From assembly GCF_000690055.1 (NCBI RefSeq), contig NZ_JJNZ01000026.1, positions 62,001 to 126,000 of the forward strand: DNA of 64,000 nt, read 5' to 3'. This DNA is from Pseudoalteromonas fuliginea (GTDB lineage: Bacteria; Pseudomonadota; Gammaproteobacteria; Enterobacterales; Alteromonadaceae). The position numbers and the translations under genes were made by a program. Below are positions 36,297 through 43,538 of the stretch, piece by piece. The notes beneath the pieces were generated by a model, which saw only the letters and a program-made list of their open reading frames with translations, was not told the DNA's origin and did not search any database. Positions within the stretch are counted from its first letter, which is position 1. Every line of letters starts with the position of its first letter.

Positions 36297-37313
36297 ATGA
36301 AAGGTAAAGCTACTTCATTCGACATTGCCCACTATGCTGGAGTGTCTCAATCAACCGTTTCTCGTGCTTTACGTAATAGCCCTCTGGTTAATGAAGAAAC
36401 ACGCAAACGTGTTCACGATGTAGCCAAACAACTTAACTACAAAGTAGATAAAAATGCCAGTAATCTTCGCACGCAACAAAGTAGTACACTCGCGTTGTTA
36501 TTATTTGAAGACCCAACCTCAGATGACTCACAAATTAATCCATTTTTTTTGGCTATGCTAGGTAGCATAACTCGCGCGTGCGCTAAAGAAGGCTATGACT
36601 TATTAGTTTCATTTCAATCTGCTAGTGCTGATTGGCAAGCTGACTACGAAGATAGCCACAGAGCTGATGGCATCATTTTATTAGGTTATGGTGATTACAT
36701 CGACTTTCAACCAAAGTTTAAAAGCCTACTTGAACAAAATACTAAATTTGTATGTTGGGGAGCAACGGTTGATAACCGCCCTGATCTAACCGTATGCTGT
36801 GATAACTATGGTGGAGGTAAGCAAGCTGCAGCCCATTTTATTGCACATAATCGTAGCAATTGTGCGTTTATAGGTGATGCTTCAGATCATAGTCCAGAAT
36901 TTTTTGCACGCTTTCAAGGCTTCAAAGATGAGCTACTTGCTAATAAGGTAACAATAAACGAAAGAAAGATGGCCAACGCTATATCTACAGAAGAATCTGG
37001 ATATCACGCCACCCGCTCCCTTATTGCTAATAATATAAAGTTTAACGCCTTATTCGCTGCAAGCGATTTAATCGCCATTGGCGCAATACGAGCGCTTAAA
37101 GAAGCAAATATCAAGGTACCTAAAGACGTAGCTGTTGTCGGTTTTGATAACATTGCTATTGCGAGCTATGTAAACCCACCACTTACGACCATAGAGCAAA
37201 ATACGACGGTTGCAGGACAAATGCTAGTTGAAAATTTATTAAAACTCATACGCGGGGAAGAAGTGCAAAGCACTTTATTACCGCCACTGTTAATTGCCAG
37301 AGGCTCAAGTTAA
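36297..37313 (+). CDS. Second LacI-family regulator, divergent from glk
   Basis: 338 aa. HTH SFDIAHYAGVSQSTVSRAL and LVNEETRKRVHDVAKQLNY; the hinge region (KNASNLRTQQSST) is less typical than in its neighbour. The sugar-binding domain has DGIILLGYGDY, CDNYGGGKQAAAHF, NCAFIGDASDHSPEFFARF, ALFAASDLIAIGAI and VAVVGFDNIAIASYVNPPL. Not a recent duplicate of the minus-strand LacI gene, as the sequences differ strongly. Target unknown; it may sense a different sugar. Confidence 0.88.
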   Translation: MKGKATSFDIAHYAGVSQSTVSRALRNSPLVNEETRKRVHDVAKQLNYKVDKNASNLRTQQSSTLALLLFEDPTSDDSQINPFFLAMLGSITRACAKEGYDLLVSFQSASADWQADYEDSHRADGIILLGYGDYIDFQPKFKSLLEQNTKFVCWGATVDNRPDLTVCCDNYGGGKQAAAHFIAHNRSNCAFIGDASDHSPEFFARFQGFKDELLANKVTINERKMANAISTEESGYHATRSLIANNIKFNALFAASDLIAIGAIRALKEANIKVPKDVAVVGFDNIAIASYVNPPLTTIEQNTTVAGQMLVENLLKLIRGEEVQSTLLPPLLIARGSS

Positions 37314-37327
37314 TTTAATTGTAAACT

Positions 37328-37561
37328 TTAGGGCTCATTTTTTACAAATAACTTATTAAATAACATTTCACATTGTTTAAGCCCATCAACCGTTAATACG
37401 ATAGATTTAGCTTTACCAATAGGGTTACAGATTAAACCTTTTTCAAACAACCGGTTGGTTACTTCCCAATCAACTTGCTTCCAAGCTCGATTGTGCTCAT
37501 GTAATGTGAGATACATCAACGCTAATGCAGCTTCATCTATTTTATTTTCATCAATATTCAT
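37328..37561 (-). CDS. DUF6429-family small protein
   Basis: 77 aa, resembling DUF6429: IDEAALALMYLTLHEHNRAW, VDWEVTNRLFEKGLICNP, AKSIVLTVDGLKQCEMLFNK. This looks like a winged-helix shape, but function is unknown. It is convergent with the second LacI gene, 14 bp from its stop. Confidence 0.75.
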   Translation of the reverse strand: MNIDENKIDEAALALMYLTLHEHNRAWKQVDWEVTNRLFEKGLICNPIGKAKSIVLTVDGLKQCEMLFNKLFVKNEP

Positions 37562-37613
37562 TACTAACTCCCAATCATTAGGACTCTTGAATTCAAGCTT
37601 TAAATTATTTACG

Positions 37614-37659
37614 TATTCATTAAACCCTTTATAGCGAGGCTTTATTCATTAAACCCTTT
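37614..37659. repeat. Pair of 17-bp direct repeats
   Basis: TATTCATTAAACCCTTT occurs at 37614-37630 and 37643-37659, 29 bp apart. The second copy encodes the C-terminus of the 49-aa small ORF. Confidence 0.6.
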
Positions 37660-37791
37660 CATTTTTATAACCAGGACGTGCAGTTCTGCTTTTTCATCAC
37701 TTCGTCTATCTGCTACTGGTTTAGCTTCATTCTTGAACCAGAGAATAAAGAAAATAAAATAATTGAGCAATATAATTGCCACTGAAACCAT
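37642..37791 (-). CDS. 49-aa single-span membrane miniprotein after the LytTR gene
   Basis: An ATG at 37791 opens 49 codons: a hydrophobic N-terminus (VSVAIILLNYFIFFILWF) then a charged tail (KNEAKPVADRRSDEKAEL) ending KMKGFNE. The start lies 5 bp after the response-regulator stop, so it could be read from the same transcript. The ribosome site is weak (TAGAAATA). The organisation (one span then a soluble tail) looks protein-like, but no homologue is recognised. Confidence 0.4.
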   Translation of the reverse strand: MVSVAIILLNYFIFFILWFKNEAKPVADRRSDEKAELHVLVIKMKGFNE

Positions 37792-37796
37792 TATTT

Positions 37797-38624
37797 CTAA
37801 TTCAAACTCTGTGATAATAAGTAACCAGAGTTATTAAGTAATCGACTTTTTAGTTCTTTGCTGTAAGTACGGCTTACTTTCATAGATTTATCATTTTTTA
37901 AAATAGCGTTGTACTCACTATTTCGCAGAGGTTCTAAACGCTTTACATGCTTCAGATTTACGATAGCTGATTTATGTATGCGTACAAAATCAGCTGGGAG
38001 TGTATCTTTTTCGAGACTTTTCATTCGAGCTCGCATCACAAATGTTTCTTGTTGAGTATGTACACACATATAATCACCTGCTGCATCTATACATAAAATA
38101 TCGTTGTAAGGTACAAGTTGTATAGGGTTTCGACCATCTTGTATAATTAAGTTATTAGCCTCAACTAACGTTTCAATTTTTGTTGAGTTGGTGAGTTTTG
38201 GTTGCTGCGCGTTTAAATAACTTTCGCGCATTTCAAGTAATTGCTGCTTGTTAACCACACTGCTTAAACGTTCACTTGCGCGCTCAATTGCTTCACCTAA
38301 GCGCTGCAATTTAACCGGCTTGAGCAAATAATCTACCGCCTTAACTTCAAAAGCTTGCACTGCATGCTGATGAAAAGCTGTAACAAAAATAACAGCAGGG
38401 CAATAATTCCCAATAAAGTATTTAACTAACTCAAAGCCTGATTTTTCAGGCATTTCTATATCTAAAAAAATAAGGTTTGGTTGGGTTTTATTTATAATAC
38501 TTACGGCGTCATCTACACTATTAGCATGACCAATAACATCTATTTGAGGAAAGCTTTCAAGCCTTATCATCAACCCTTCTATAGCACTGTACTCATCATC
38601 AACTATCAGTGTTTTTAGCTGCAT
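37797..38624 (-). CDS. LytTR-type response regulator
   Basis: 275 aa. Receiver domain at residues 1-120 with TLIVDDEYSAIEGL, the phospho-acceptor in NLIFLDIEMPEKSG and the lysine in DYLLKPVKLQ. LytTR DNA-binding domain at about 165-270 (ILCIDAAGDYMCVHT, FVRIHKSAIVNLKHVKRLEP). The ATG at 38624 has AGGAG 7 bp upstream and overlaps the end of the kinase gene by 26 bp. It likely responds to the LytS-type kinase and may regulate the neighbouring glucanase genes (inference). Confidence 0.9.
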   Translation of the reverse strand: MQLKTLIVDDEYSAIEGLMIRLESFPQIDVIGHANSVDDAVSIINKTQPNLIFLDIEMPEKSGFELVKYFIGNYCPAVIFVTAFHQHAVQAFEVKAVDYLLKPVKLQRLGEAIERASERLSSVVNKQQLLEMRESYLNAQQPKLTNSTKIETLVEANNLIIQDGRNPIQLVPYNDILCIDAAGDYMCVHTQQETFVMRARMKSLEKDTLPADFVRIHKSAIVNLKHVKRLEPLRNSEYNAILKNDKSMKVSRTYSKELKSRLLNNSGYLLSQSLN

Positions 38625-39681
38625 GCATATTCTCCTGTGTACGCTCAAGTGGAATTGCCATATTAACCCACGCTCCGCCCAGTTCGTTGTTACCTGTTTT
38701 AAATTTATTATTTTGAGGATAAATTAAGCTTAATCGTTGTTCACAATTTTTTAAGCCTATTCCTCTTTGAGAATTAGTATTTGTGTTAAAACCTTTGCCT
38801 GTATCTAAAACAGAAATAGACAACGTATTATTCTTTTGCTCTATTCTTAGCGTTATTGTTATGTTTTGAGCTTGATCCATTCCATGCTTTAAAGCGTTTT
38901 CAACTAAAGGCTGAATAAGCATAGAAGGAATTAAAAAGTCATCGCAGTGAGACTCGGTAATAATGTTTACATTCAGCTTATTACCAAAACGGCATTGCTC
39001 TATATCAAGATAGGTATTTAATATTTGTACTTCTTCGTGCACTGTTATTTTAGCAAGCGGATCGGTGTACAAACTATACCGTAATAAATCGCATAGTTTT
39101 TCAAGCATATCAACTGCATGCATATTATCTTTTTTTAGTATTAACGTACAAATTGCGTTAATGCTATTAAACATAAAATGAGGATTTAACTGATAACGCA
39201 GCATTTTAAGCTGTGCTTCGTTTGCTAAGTTAAGAGCAACAGCAGCTTTTTGTTTTTGCGCTTGGTTATCAAGGTAAGATGTAATACCAAAATAAGCCCC
39301 CGTCCATGTTGCTAACATAGTAAGTGACGCCGTACTCCAGGTGCCAAAGTCAAACCAACTCATCGCTGACCACCAATGGCCATAAAACCACTGCAAAGCA
39401 GCCCATTTAAAAGCGGTCCACACTATACTTGCAATCAACAGCGCTGAAACATGCAGTGGAATACTTATGTTTGCCGATTTTGTTCTTGCGAACAAATAAC
39501 ACTTCCTTAAACCAAGCGTTATGAAAAGCCCGCATAAGGTGTCGAGTAACAGATGCGGAATATGAATTTGCCAAGGCTCGTTACTAGGTAGCTTTATCAT
39601 TATTTCAGTTAAAAGCGCATAAATCCCCCAACCACTCAACTGAAAAGCCCAAAATAAATAACGCCGAGATTCTAATTTCAC
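38599..39681 (-). CDS. LytS/YehU-type sensor histidine kinase
   Basis: 360 aa. Four membrane segments in the first ~140 residues (GIYALLTEIMIKL, LLLDTLCGLFITLGL, ALLIASIVWTAFKWAAL, TMLATWTGAYFGI). Then the His_kinase motif of this class, LRYQLNPHFMFNSINAIC, and the ATP-binding domain with MLIQPLVENALKHGM, DTGKGFN and RGIGLKNCEQRL. There is no separate periplasmic sensor domain, so the signal is probably sensed within the membrane. First gene of a pair with the LytTR regulator, 45 bp downstream of the GH3 gene's stop. Confidence 0.9.
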   Translation of the reverse strand: MKLESRRYLFWAFQLSGWGIYALLTEIMIKLPSNEPWQIHIPHLLLDTLCGLFITLGLRKCYLFARTKSANISIPLHVSALLIASIVWTAFKWAALQWFYGHWWSAMSWFDFGTWSTASLTMLATWTGAYFGITSYLDNQAQKQKAAVALNLANEAQLKMLRYQLNPHFMFNSINAICTLILKKDNMHAVDMLEKLCDLLRYSLYTDPLAKITVHEEVQILNTYLDIEQCRFGNKLNVNIITESHCDDFLIPSMLIQPLVENALKHGMDQAQNITITLRIEQKNNTLSISVLDTGKGFNTNTNSQRGIGLKNCEQRLSLIYPQNNKFKTGNNELGGAWVNMAIPLERTQENMHAAKNTDS

Positions 39682-39726
39682 ATCTATCCTAATAAAATGA
39701 AAACAGGTATTAAACCCGATTAAAGT

Positions 39727-42279
39727 TTATAAATCATTACAGCCTATAATAAGGCTATTACTCTGTGTCGCTTTCACTAACGCAACATTCGCAATTGCTA
39801 AGTTGAGTGGATGCTGAGCATTAATACTAATTATTTCAGTGACTTCGTTCATCTTTGTTTGCGCTGCACTACATCCCAACTTTATAGCGACAGTTTGCCA
39901 GCCTTTATTTTTTAACTGGGTAAGTTGAGTCATTAGACTTATTTTAGTCAAACATATTTGTTCCCCACACATTGCGCGAAGCTCAACAACATCCGATTGC
40001 ACATCATCAACGCGTATATCAAATTGTATGAACTGTTTATCAACGTCTTTAAACTCTGTCGTTGCTTGTTCAAAACGTAAACTCACTGTGGCAATCTCTT
40101 GTGTATTATTCCAAACAAACTGCCTGCCATCTTCTTGATACGCTAAGTTAACCGATTGCATAGAAATACTTTTGCCGTCGGCGCTCATGGCTGATGAGCT
40201 TTTAGTCATCATGTTGATTTGAGTTTGGTCTGATAACGCCCAGCGAACGTTAGGTGCTAGGTTTCTAACAAAAAATGAGGTGCCTTGGCTGTCACTTTCA
40301 TTAGCTTTTGGACTGGTTTTTTCTGATAGCTTTTTTACACTTTTAGGTTCTTTATAACTAAGTCTATAACCATAAGCAAATAAAGGATCGTAGTTTTTAT
40401 CGCCTTTATTGAGAATAAATTGGTCGTCAAATTTTGGCCACGAAAAACTTAATTTACCTGTAAAGTCGTATTGAACAGCATCGTTTTTATCTAAAAGTAA
40501 AACGTCAGCAACACCTTGCCCTTGTGAGCCTGGTAACCATGCGGCTACAAACGCATCAGACGCATTTATCTCTTTATTTACCCAAAGCGGACGACCGCTT
40601 ATAAATACACTCACTACCGGAATGTTTTGTGCTTGCAGCGATTTTAATAAAACGAGATCTTTTTTATTATCTCGCTGATATTCAAGCCCTTGTATGTCGC
40701 CAAACCACTCGGCGTAAGGCTCTTCGCCAAACACGACTATTGCTATATCGGGTTTTTGCTTAAATTGTGCATTTTGCGATAATTCAATTTCACCACCAGC
40801 GGCAAGTACTTGTTCTTTTAAACCATCAAAAATAGACACTGCATTTGGAAAATCAGCATTGGTATTATCCGTTCCTTGCCATGATACGCTCCAACCACCC
40901 GCTTGTTTGGCAATATTATGTGCGCCATTACCTGTCACTAATATTTTGCTACGCGGAGATATTGGTAACACATTTTGATTATTTTTTAGTGTATTATTTT
41001 TCAATAATACTAAAGACTTTCTAACAGCCTCACGTGCCAAAGCTTTATGCTCTGGGGCATTTAACCAGTCTGTATTTTTAGATTCTGCACGACTCGATGG
41101 CTTATCCTTGGTAAATAATCCCCAACGCACTTTTGCGCGAAGAAAACGCCTAACCGCGTCATTTATTCGCTCAAGCTTTATATCGCCTTGCTTAACTTGC
41201 TTAATTGTATTGTGATAAAATGCCTCATAGTGTTCTGGCACCATCATTACATCGACACCTGCATTAAATGCACCGGCACATTGTTCAAGATCGCATCCTT
41301 TTACAAATTTATGCGCATTCCAATCACTTACAACAAATCCATCAAACCCCATTTTTTTCTTCAGTACAGTCGTTAATAAATATTTACTGCCATGAACTCG
41401 TCTTGAATTCCAACTATTAAACGAGGCCATGACTGATTGCACACCCGCTTCAATCGCCGAAAAATAACCCGCCGCGTGAATATCTCTCAGTGTTTTTTCA
41501 TCAATCACAGTATTTCCTCTATCTATACCGTTTTCGGTGCCGCCATCACCCACAAAGTGTTTTGCCGTAGCAATACGATGATAACCATTTAAAAAATCGT
41601 CGTTTATATCACCTTGTAAACCTGACACCATAGCACTTGCGTAACGTTTAACTATATCAGGGTCTTCTGAATAACTTTCGTAAGTACGTCCCCACCTATC
41701 ATCTCTTACTACAGCAACTGTGGGTGCAAAACTCCATTCAATACCGGTTACTGAAACTTCTTTTGCTGTTGCTTTGCCAATTTTTTTTATTAATTCTGCA
41801 TCGTTAGCTGCACCTAAACCAATATTGTGAGGAAACAACGTTGCACCATATACATTACTATGACCATGCATAGCATCTGTGCCCCAAATAGTGGGTATTG
41901 TACTTTGGTCTTGCGAGCTATCAATTGAGGCTAAATACATTTCATCAGCAAAGCGTAACCACGTTTTTGAATCTGCGGTTTTATTGCCGTATGGTGCTGA
42001 ATTACCTCCATTTAAATATGAGCCAAAGCCATACTTTCGCATTTTTTTAACGCTGAGATAGCTTATTTCTGGTTGAATTAATTGTGCTACTTTTTGCTCA
42101 ATACTCATTGTCGCCATAAGCTCATCAATTTGGTGCTCAACCGATAGATTAGGCTTTAATTGCGTATTAACCATTGGCCAATCTACTGATTCTGTAGCCA
42201 TTACGCTAACGCTTAAAGTACATACGCTTAACAAAGCAGGAAAAGTATTTCGCCAAAAACGACGATTAATAGTAAGCAT
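39727..42279 (-). CDS. GH3 exo-beta-glucosidase (ExoP-like)
   Basis: 850 aa with an N-terminal signal peptide (PALLSVCTLSVSVMA). GH3 N-domain motifs: IPTIWGTDAMHGHSNVYGAT, AKHFVGDGGTENGIDRG, and the nucleophile in KKMGFDGFVVSDWNAH (Asp about 315). The alpha/beta sandwich domain has SKILVTGNGAHN and VVFGEEPYAEW with the acid/base region. Beyond about residue 680 is a beta-rich, carbohydrate-binding-like extension. Order and length match ExoP of marine Pseudoalteromonas, which cuts glucose from beta-1,3- and mixed beta-glucans. GGA lies 8 bp before the ATG. Confidence 0.88.
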   Translation of the reverse strand: MLTINRRFWRNTFPALLSVCTLSVSVMATESVDWPMVNTQLKPNLSVEHQIDELMATMSIEQKVAQLIQPEISYLSVKKMRKYGFGSYLNGGNSAPYGNKTADSKTWLRFADEMYLASIDSSQDQSTIPTIWGTDAMHGHSNVYGATLFPHNIGLGAANDAELIKKIGKATAKEVSVTGIEWSFAPTVAVVRDDRWGRTYESYSEDPDIVKRYASAMVSGLQGDINDDFLNGYHRIATAKHFVGDGGTENGIDRGNTVIDEKTLRDIHAAGYFSAIEAGVQSVMASFNSWNSRRVHGSKYLLTTVLKKKMGFDGFVVSDWNAHKFVKGCDLEQCAGAFNAGVDVMMVPEHYEAFYHNTIKQVKQGDIKLERINDAVRRFLRAKVRWGLFTKDKPSSRAESKNTDWLNAPEHKALAREAVRKSLVLLKNNTLKNNQNVLPISPRSKILVTGNGAHNIAKQAGGWSVSWQGTDNTNADFPNAVSIFDGLKEQVLAAGGEIELSQNAQFKQKPDIAIVVFGEEPYAEWFGDIQGLEYQRDNKKDLVLLKSLQAQNIPVVSVFISGRPLWVNKEINASDAFVAAWLPGSQGQGVADVLLLDKNDAVQYDFTGKLSFSWPKFDDQFILNKGDKNYDPLFAYGYRLSYKEPKSVKKLSEKTSPKANESDSQGTSFFVRNLAPNVRWALSDQTQINMMTKSSSAMSADGKSISMQSVNLAYQEDGRQFVWNNTQEIATVSLRFEQATTEFKDVDKQFIQFDIRVDDVQSDVVELRAMCGEQICLTKISLMTQLTQLKNKGWQTVAIKLGCSAAQTKMNEVTEIISINAQHPLNLAIANVALVKATQSNSLIIGCNDL

Positions 42280-42319
42280 TTAGGGATCCTTAGAGTTTTT
42301 ATAACTTGATTTTTAATGC

Positions 42320-42340
42320 TGTTAGCCATTCGTGCTAACA
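42320..42340. promoter_or_regulatory. Inverted repeat upstream of the GH3 gene
   Basis: TGTTAGC - CATTCGT - GCTAACA, perfect 7-bp arms, 41-61 bp upstream of the GH3 ATG. A possible operator or leader hairpin; no binding protein can be named. Confidence 0.35.
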
Positions 42341-42374
42341 TTATTACGAAAAACGCTTCCTTGCGATTTTATGT

Positions 42375-42576
42375 AATTAACCTGAACCCTGGTTAAGAGA
42401 TTTGCTAACATATTGAATCATGGTGATATTTAAATTTATTCTCTCTAACCAGCGATTTTCAGTGAAACAAGGCGAATTTACACGTCAATAGCTGGCCTAC
42501 TGCAAGTAAATTTAACGCAGTTAGCGCTGAAAATAGCTGCTCAAGATAGGTTTATTATCCAGAGTTCAGGTTAATT
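42375..42576. repeat. MITE-like element, family 2, full copy (202 bp)
   Basis: Ends are perfect 13-bp inverted repeats AATTAACCTGAAC / GTTCAGGTTAATT, extending imperfectly (CTGG/CCAG). Inside is a second pair CAGCGATTTTCAG / CTGAAAATAGCTG. Noncoding. A deleted, inverted relative is at 46412-46510. Confidence 0.65.
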
Positions 42577-42660
42577 AGCCGTAATAAAATAACGAACCAC
42601 ACAACGTTTAATGTAGTGATCAATTAAACAAAGTACTGTAGAACGACAAAGTGAGCTTAA

Positions 42661-43434
42661 TTAGTTAGCCGTGTACTGAATGAAGTCATAGTATGCCCAA
42701 GCAGAGCTTTGATAATACTGACCTGGAAAATAATAAGCTTGCTCTGAGTTATCACCATGCCAGTGATTAATCATCAACTTGGTGTTATCAACCGGCCATG
42801 CATAAGCAGGAATTTCGTTATTTGTTAAATTGCCATCACCATTGTCTTTATACATAACGCGAATTGTTTGCTCTGTACCTTGGCTATTATAAATAAACCA
42901 GCGTATTTGATTTACACTCCACTCAAATCCTATTTCTACTAACTCATTTTGAATGTTTACTCCAAACTGTGCTAAATCAATATCTTCTTCCCAACTTTGA
43001 TATACCCCGCCATTTGGCTGATAAATAATATTGGTATGAACGACATTGCCAAGTGAAGGTAAAAATTCAATATCAATTTCTTGCCAAGCCCGTCCTGGCT
43101 CATCAAACCATGAGGTATAGGTAAAAATAGATGATACAGTCCCTGGGGTATTCCCTGTTTTTAATGCTCCTTGTACTTTGCCATAGGTTATCGTATTTGT
43201 ACTTTGTAGCTCAGCACATTTGTTGTTATCAACTACCAGTGTTATGCCATGTGAGCTTGGTGAGATTAGACCTGGTTCAAATGTACAGCCAAATGGGCTG
43301 CCATTATCGCCTGATCTGGGTGTCCATATTGATGAATCAAAACCCCATGTAAAATTATCTTTAAAACTATTTGCTAGTACATCAGGTACTAACAACGCAC
43401 TTAGTAAAATGAATACGACTATTTTTTTATACAT
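42661..43434 (-). CDS. GH16 endo-beta-glucanase (licheninase/laminarinase type)
   Basis: 257 aa with a signal peptide (MYKKIVVFILLSALLVPDVL, cut near VLANS). The GH16 catalytic motif ExDxE is present in WQEIDIEFLPS (about residues 117-122); VQGALKTGNTPGTVSSIFTY and VEIGFEWSVNQIRWFIYN are typical of bacterial beta-1,3-1,4-glucanases. Secreted, it would chop beta-glucan into oligosaccharides for the adjacent TonB receptor and GH3 enzyme. Its choice between laminarin and lichenan is not certain. Confidence 0.87.
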   Translation of the reverse strand: MYKKIVVFILLSALLVPDVLANSFKDNFTWGFDSSIWTPRSGDNGSPFGCTFEPGLISPSSHGITLVVDNNKCAELQSTNTITYGKVQGALKTGNTPGTVSSIFTYTSWFDEPGRAWQEIDIEFLPSLGNVVHTNIIYQPNGGVYQSWEEDIDLAQFGVNIQNELVEIGFEWSVNQIRWFIYNSQGTEQTIRVMYKDNGDGNLTNNEIPAYAWPVDNTKLMINHWHGDNSEQAYYFPGQYYQSSAWAYYDFIQYTAN

Positions 43435-43538
43435 ATTTAATGATCTCTATTAAGATTTAAATGCACGTCAAATACTGCAATTACACAACCGCTTAAAGCA
43501 CAGGACGTACGTTTTAATACTATATTTAACACTATAGG

